Shown here: piece after piece, positions 43,675 to 46,949 of the stretch
How positions within the stretch are numbered: the stretch's first letter is position 1
Layout of the letters: every line of letters starts with the position of its first letter
Assembly (NCBI GenBank): GCA_019310485.1
Contig: JAFDEF010000019.1
Coordinates: 1 to 46,949 of the forward strand
Direction: 5' to 3'
From: Deltaproteobacteria bacterium
Lineage (GTDB): Bacteria; Desulfobacterota; DSM-4660; Desulfatiglandales; HGW-15
DNA: 46,949 nucleotides
Made by a program: the position numbers and the translations under genes
Notes under the pieces: model-generated
Databases searched by the model: none
What the model was told of the DNA's origin: nothing
What the model saw: the letters and a program-made list of their open reading frames with translations, nothing else

Positions 43675-44425
43675 TCAAAGCAACCCAAGCACCTCATACA
43701 CGGTGACGGATTGTTTTTTGCCTTTCACAGATTTTTCTCCCACCTTTTTAATCCGGAATTTGTCTTTTACGCACTCAAAGGTTCCTTCACCGATCAGGAT
43801 CTGGTTGGGTTTTGCCATTTTCTCCAGTCTTGAGGCTGTATTGACCACGTCTCCTATGACAGTATAATCCATCCTTCTTGGGGAACCCAAGTTTCCTGCA
43901 ACCACGGTGCCTGTATTAATACCCAATCTTATTTCAAGCATCCTGTGAGGCAAAGCTTCCTTTCCCATTTTCGCCATGGCCTGTCTCATTTCAAGGGCAG
44001 CGAGTATGGCTCTTTCCGGATCATCCTCCCTTTCCACCGGGGCTCCGAATATGGCCATTATCGCATCGCCAATATACTTGTCCAGAGTTCCGTTATAGCG
44101 AAAAATGATCTCATTCATTTCCTGAAAGTAGCGGTTTAGCAAAAGGCTCACCTCTGTCGGGGAAAGCCTTTCTGAAAGAGGAATAAAGTCTACAAGATCC
44201 GTAAAAAGCACAGTTACTTTTTGATCGGCCGATAGTGGTAACATCCTTCAATACTTTGTACCTGAAGGACTTACCGTACCCAGTAACAATGCGGAATTCA
44301 GGCACTTTGACCCCCTTCCGGGTATCCGTCAATCTACCTACCTGCCCCGTGTCTACTATCGCGCTCCTATTTCCACATGCATGCGCTTCCGGGAATCCCC
44401 AAACAGAAGTGACCCGCTCAACCAT
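43675..44425 (-). pseudogene. FHA-domain/class III adenylate cyclase gene with internal out-of-frame deletion
   Basis: The 5' part (from 44425) encodes the start of a forkhead-associated domain ending at VTTIGRSKSN; the 3' part (from 44244) encodes a complete class III nucleotide cyclase domain: VTVLFTDLVDFIPLSERL, DKYIGDAIMAIFGAP (second metal Asp), LGINTGTVVAGNLGS, YTVIGDVVNTASRLE. The two are in different frames and meet within about 15 bases that serve both. The rest of the FHA domain and any linker (for example GAF) are gone. An ATG at 44244 could still make a 189-residue catalytic domain alone, but its ribosome site is poor. Confidence 0.8.
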
Positions 44426-44521
44426 TTTGTAAGCGATATATAAAGATCAGGTACTGCTTTCATATTGCTGGTCCACAAAAGAGACATCGAGGAGAGGATT
44501 GGAAAATTCGTTAAGTTATTA

Positions 44522-44551
44522 TATTTAATGACAAAATCTCCAGAAAGTCAA
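44522..44551 (-). promoter_or_regulatory. putative promoter of the FHA-cyclase gene
   Basis: On the minus strand TTGACT (44551-44546), 18 bp, TAAATA (44527-44522). It lies about 95 bases upstream of the FHA start, in the 211-bp gap after the second CoA ligase gene, which shows no other feature. Confidence 0.45.
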
Positions 44552-44636
44552 GGAAAACCCTGGATCGCAGGACGGCTTCGTCATCATTTGAAATTAGATT
44601 GCCAAATATAGTGGTTTAACTTCTTACAGGAACTCT

Positions 44637-46106
44637 TTAACCGGAAGAGCTTTCTGTGCTTGATTGATAGTAGAGTTTAAGACATTGCAAAACATCTGAA
44701 ATGTCTTCCAGGCGGCTGAAGACCGGGATTCCGTCCCTAGCAAGATTTCTAATGGTAGCGCTTTCAAAGCGCGATAGATGACACCCAAATATGACAGGTT
44801 TTTCGTATGCCCTCATCATCTCTTCACTGCCGCGCAACACCTCTTCCTCGTCCTTCTGCCTCTCACTCACCCACTCTGGAACCATGTCCGGTTCAAGCCC
44901 CCTGAGCCCATAGCCATGGAATACAAGGGCGTCAATTTCCGCGCTGGAAAGAAGTGCATCAACGATGGAAAGCCTAGCCTTTTTGCTAAGAGAAAGTCCG
45001 GCAGCCCCAAAATCAACCGGGTTCCGGGTGGAAGCACGGTACGGCAAGCCGAAATCGCGAAGTTTTCTCTGAAGAGAGGAAGAAAATTCCGGAACAATAA
45101 ATCCTTTTTGGTAAATATGATCAGTCAACATCACTCCCCATGAGCCACCTTGCGTAACAATACCGACCCTGGATCCCTTCAGCGGAGGATAAAAGGTAAA
45201 CGCGTGCCCTATTTCAAGAATTGTCTCAAAGTTCTGAACCAAAATGCATCCTGCTTGCTTGAAAAATCCTTTATGGATCGCGAAAGATCCTGCCATGGCC
45301 CCTGTATGGGATTCCGCCGCGCGAACTCCCGCCTCGCTTTTTCCGCCTTTATACACGATGATCGGCTTCTTGGCCGCCACATTTTGAGCAACCTTGAGGA
45401 ACCTTCTCGGCTCTTTCAGACCCTCAATGTACATGAGGATCACTTCGCTCTCAGGATCACTGCCAAGTAACTGCAGGAAGTCAGTACACTGAAGGTCTGC
45501 TTCGTTTCCTGTTTGAACGAATTTCCCGAGCGCCACTCCCTTGGATCGCGCCCGCGCCACAACATTATGAACAGCATAACCTCCCTGGCAAAGAAATGTT
45601 ATTTTTGAAGGAGTTGCGGATGGAAGCACCTCGCCTGCAGCGCAAAATCTTGCGTGCATGTTGTAGATACCGCTCACATTGGGCCCTACTACCCTGATGC
45701 CATGCATCCTGCAAAACGAGGCGATCTCCTTCTCCAACTTCTTTCCCTCCTCCCCCAATGCCTCGCCAAAGCCGGATGCGACTATGATGATTCCTTCTAC
45801 CTTCTTCCCCGGACACTCCCTGAGAACATTCCAGATTCTCTCGGCAGGGATGGCGATGATTACGACCTCGACATCACCCGGAACCTCAGTAAGCCCGCGA
45901 TACGAACGCCTGCCGAGCACGGCTTCGGCATTCCGATTTATAAGATAAAGCTCACCGGAATAGCCACCCTCAATTATTCCGAGCGCTATCCTGTAACCCC
46001 ATGAACCGGGCCGGTTTGAAGCTCCAACCACGGCAACACTCTTCGGGTCGAAAAAAAAGGAGAGATCTTTGCCCTCCGCTCCTTTTGTGCTTTCCGCTTC
46101 CGCCAA
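44637..46106 (-). CDS. NDP-forming acyl-CoA synthetase, CoA-binding/ligase part, second
   Basis: A 489-residue homologue of the protein at 30263: CoA-binding DPKSVAVVGASNRPGSWGY, VVGPNVSGIYN, TGNEADLQCTDF, and phospho-histidine His267 in SHTGAMAG. Again the ATP-grasp subunit is absent. It probably starts with TTG at 46106; AGGAGGT is present but about 14 bases away, so initiation may be weak or start at another non-ATG codon. It is divergent from the ArsR gene. Substrate acid unknown. Confidence 0.85.
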   Translation of the reverse strand: MAEAESTKGAEGKDLSFFFDPKSVAVVGASNRPGSWGYRIALGIIEGGYSGELYLINRNAEAVLGRRSYRGLTEVPGDVEVVIIAIPAERIWNVLRECPGKKVEGIIIVASGFGEALGEEGKKLEKEIASFCRMHGIRVVGPNVSGIYNMHARFCAAGEVLPSATPSKITFLCQGGYAVHNVVARARSKGVALGKFVQTGNEADLQCTDFLQLLGSDPESEVILMYIEGLKEPRRFLKVAQNVAAKKPIIVYKGGKSEAGVRAAESHTGAMAGSFAIHKGFFKQAGCILVQNFETILEIGHAFTFYPPLKGSRVGIVTQGGSWGVMLTDHIYQKGFIVPEFSSSLQRKLRDFGLPYRASTRNPVDFGAAGLSLSKKARLSIVDALLSSAEIDALVFHGYGLRGLEPDMVPEWVSERQKDEEEVLRGSEEMMRAYEKPVIFGCHLSRFESATIRNLARDGIPVFSRLEDISDVLQCLKLYYQSSTESSSG

Positions 46107-46340
46107 TATTTTACTCTTTGACCTCCTTTGGGGCCCCCTCAGGTAGGGGGGTTGATCGCAGGTATCTAAGGCTCGTATACCATGCTGGAGAGTTTTTATC
46201 GATGCATGATTTCGCTTCTACAACCTGCACCTAGGGCCACGAGTTTATGGAAAAGCACTGTAACCAGTCAAGGGAAAAGGCTCCCACTCTAATCGTATTT
46301 TTCTAAAGCAAAAGGTTTTTATCCTGTCAGGGATTCTTCC

Positions 46341-46368
46341 TTGACACAACGCTCCATAAGGTTATATT
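46341..46368 (+). promoter_or_regulatory. sigma-70 promoter of the arsR-type gene
   Basis: TTGACA (46341-46346), 16 bp, TATATT (46363-46368). A perfect 8-bp palindrome TCTATAGA at 46381-46388 lies between the expected start site and ATG 46403 and could be part of an operator. The rest of the divergent gap 46107-46340 shows no gene I can support. Confidence 0.6.
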
Positions 46369-46402
46369 ACTATTTAGAAATCTATAGAAGAGAGAAGCTT
46401 TG

Positions 46403-46747
46403 ATGAAGAGTTTTGTGAAGGTGATGAAGGCGCTTTCTGATCCAAATCGAATAAAAATCTTGAAAATTCTTCAGCGAAGGACCATGTGTGTTTGTGAAAT
46501 CCAAGAAGCCCTAGGGGTGGCGCAACCGACTGTTTCCAAGCATCTCAAACAACTTGAGGAAGCGGGGCTTGTTGAGTGTCACAAAGACGGGCTGTGGGCC
46601 AACTATTCCCTCACTGACGGAGCGAGCAGCCCTTACGCTGCTTCTCTTCTTGGCAATCTACGACATTGGCTGGAAGAGGATCAGCAGGTTGCGGAGGTGA
46701 TCAAAAAGCTTCCTTCTATTTCACGGGAAACCCTTTGTAAGACATGA
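46403..46747 (+). CDS. ArsR-family transcriptional regulator
   Basis: A 114-residue winged-helix repressor: VMKALSDPNRIKILKIL, then MCVCEIQEALGVAQPTVSKH, and QLEEAGLVECHKDGLWANYS (beta wing). The Cys pair in CVCEIQ lies at the start of the recognition helix region, as in metal(loid)-sensing ArsR proteins (ELCVCDL), so thiophilic-metal or arsenite sensing is plausible. Target genes are not visible to the right within the window; the divergent CoA ligase is the nearest gene. Confidence 0.9.
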   Translation: MKSFVKVMKALSDPNRIKILKILQRRTMCVCEIQEALGVAQPTVSKHLKQLEEAGLVECHKDGLWANYSLTDGASSPYAASLLGNLRHWLEEDQQVAEVIKKLPSISRETLCKT

Positions 46748-46846
46748 CCGTTTGCCTGATAGCGGAGCCACATAGCCCGAGGAGAATGCGACTTCAGAGA
46801 TGGGGTTTCTTGTTATCTAAGAGCCAAAGGAGTATTTGTCAAAGTC

Positions 46847-46899
46847 CAAGACATCGATGACCCAAGTCTAACGGTTAAAAGGTTCAAGACATCGATGAC
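46847..46899. repeat. 15-bp direct repeat, period 38
   Basis: CAAGACATCGATGAC occurs exactly at 46847-46861 and 46885-46899, separated by 23 bases; flanking bases are also similar (AAGTC-C / GGTT-C before, CCA / TCA after). The region 46748-46949 has no gene I can support. Paired repeats like this occur at ends of some insertion sequences, but the window stops before any transposase would appear. Confidence 0.6.
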
Positions 46900-46949
46900 T
46901 CATGTGAAAATATGATGGCCATTTTTTCCTACAGCGTGAGCAAAAAATC

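Noticed and set aside
46107..46340. Plus-strand open frame reading YHAGEFLSMHDFASTTCT
   Set aside because: It starts inside the antisense of the CoA ligase gene, has no ribosome site and no recognisable family.

Overview
The window looks like chromosome from a strictly anaerobic, metabolically versatile bacterium, most likely a Desulfobacterota (deltaproteobacterial) lineage. Supporting features are a tungsten/molybdenum aldehyde:ferredoxin oxidoreductase, a GlcD/GlcF-type oxidoreductase pair with CCG domains, an old-yellow-enzyme family reductase carrying an Fe-S motif, two molybdopterin oxidoreductases, an MtaA-type cobamide methyltransferase, NDP-forming CoA ligases without an ATP-grasp half, and two branched-chain amino acid (liv) ABC loci. 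No rRNA, tRNA, CRISPR array, intact transposase or phage gene was seen. The taxonomic call is inference from gene content.

Layout. (i) 310-14687, minus strand: a long collinear block read from a GntR/FCD regulator through a complete sugar-type ABC importer (ATPase, two permeases, binding protein), a cupin, an M24 'creatinase/prolidase' protein, a small DsrE-like protein, a VOC protein, a GlcD-like flavoprotein, a GlcF-like Fe-S protein, the relic of a two-cluster ferredoxin, an aldehyde ferredoxin oxidoreductase, and an OYE-like reductase. It reads as one uptake-and-oxidation locus for an unidentified small organic substrate, with overlapping palindromes beside the regulator start as a likely operator. 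(ii) 14982-18604, plus strand: an Nfu-N-like protein, then an MtaA-like methyltransferase overlapping a molybdopterin oxidoreductase. (iii) 18673-22452, plus strand: a liv operon in advanced decay. livJ has two in-frame stops and has lost its 3' end, livM has one stop, livG has lost its Walker A half, and livF has lost its signature/Walker B half. Only livH is open throughout. (iv) 22489-30151: a NUDIX hydrolase, a bisphosphate-nucleotidase-like phosphatase, a TrpF-like barrel with a coiled-coil tail, a HEAT-like protein plus HD-GYP pair behind a consensus promoter, a small holin-like membrane protein, and a membrane-anchored coiled-coil protein. (v) 30263-36764: an NDP-forming CoA ligase subunit and an intact livHMGFJ locus ending in a strong intrinsic terminator. 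(vi) 36802-40927, minus strand: ornithine cyclodeaminase-like and LUD-domain proteins, and a second molybdopterin oxidoreductase. (vii) 41158-46747: a GalT-like protein, a TPR lipoprotein, a truncated enoyl-CoA hydratase, a cyclic-nucleotide-binding-domain protein, a deletion-damaged FHA/adenylate cyclase gene, a second CoA ligase subunit, and an ArsR regulator.

Two themes stand out. The first is metabolic: the GntR-controlled locus brings together importer, cupin, M24, DsrE, VOC, GlcD/F, AOR and OYE, a combination for which I know no described pathway. The second is genomic: at least seven genes are broken by point nonsense mutations or internal deletions (ferredoxin, livJ, livM, livG, livF, enoyl-CoA hydratase, FHA-cyclase), with several further short relics between genes. 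This indicates ongoing, probably recent, gene loss, and the decayed liv locus has an intact counterpart 10 kb away.
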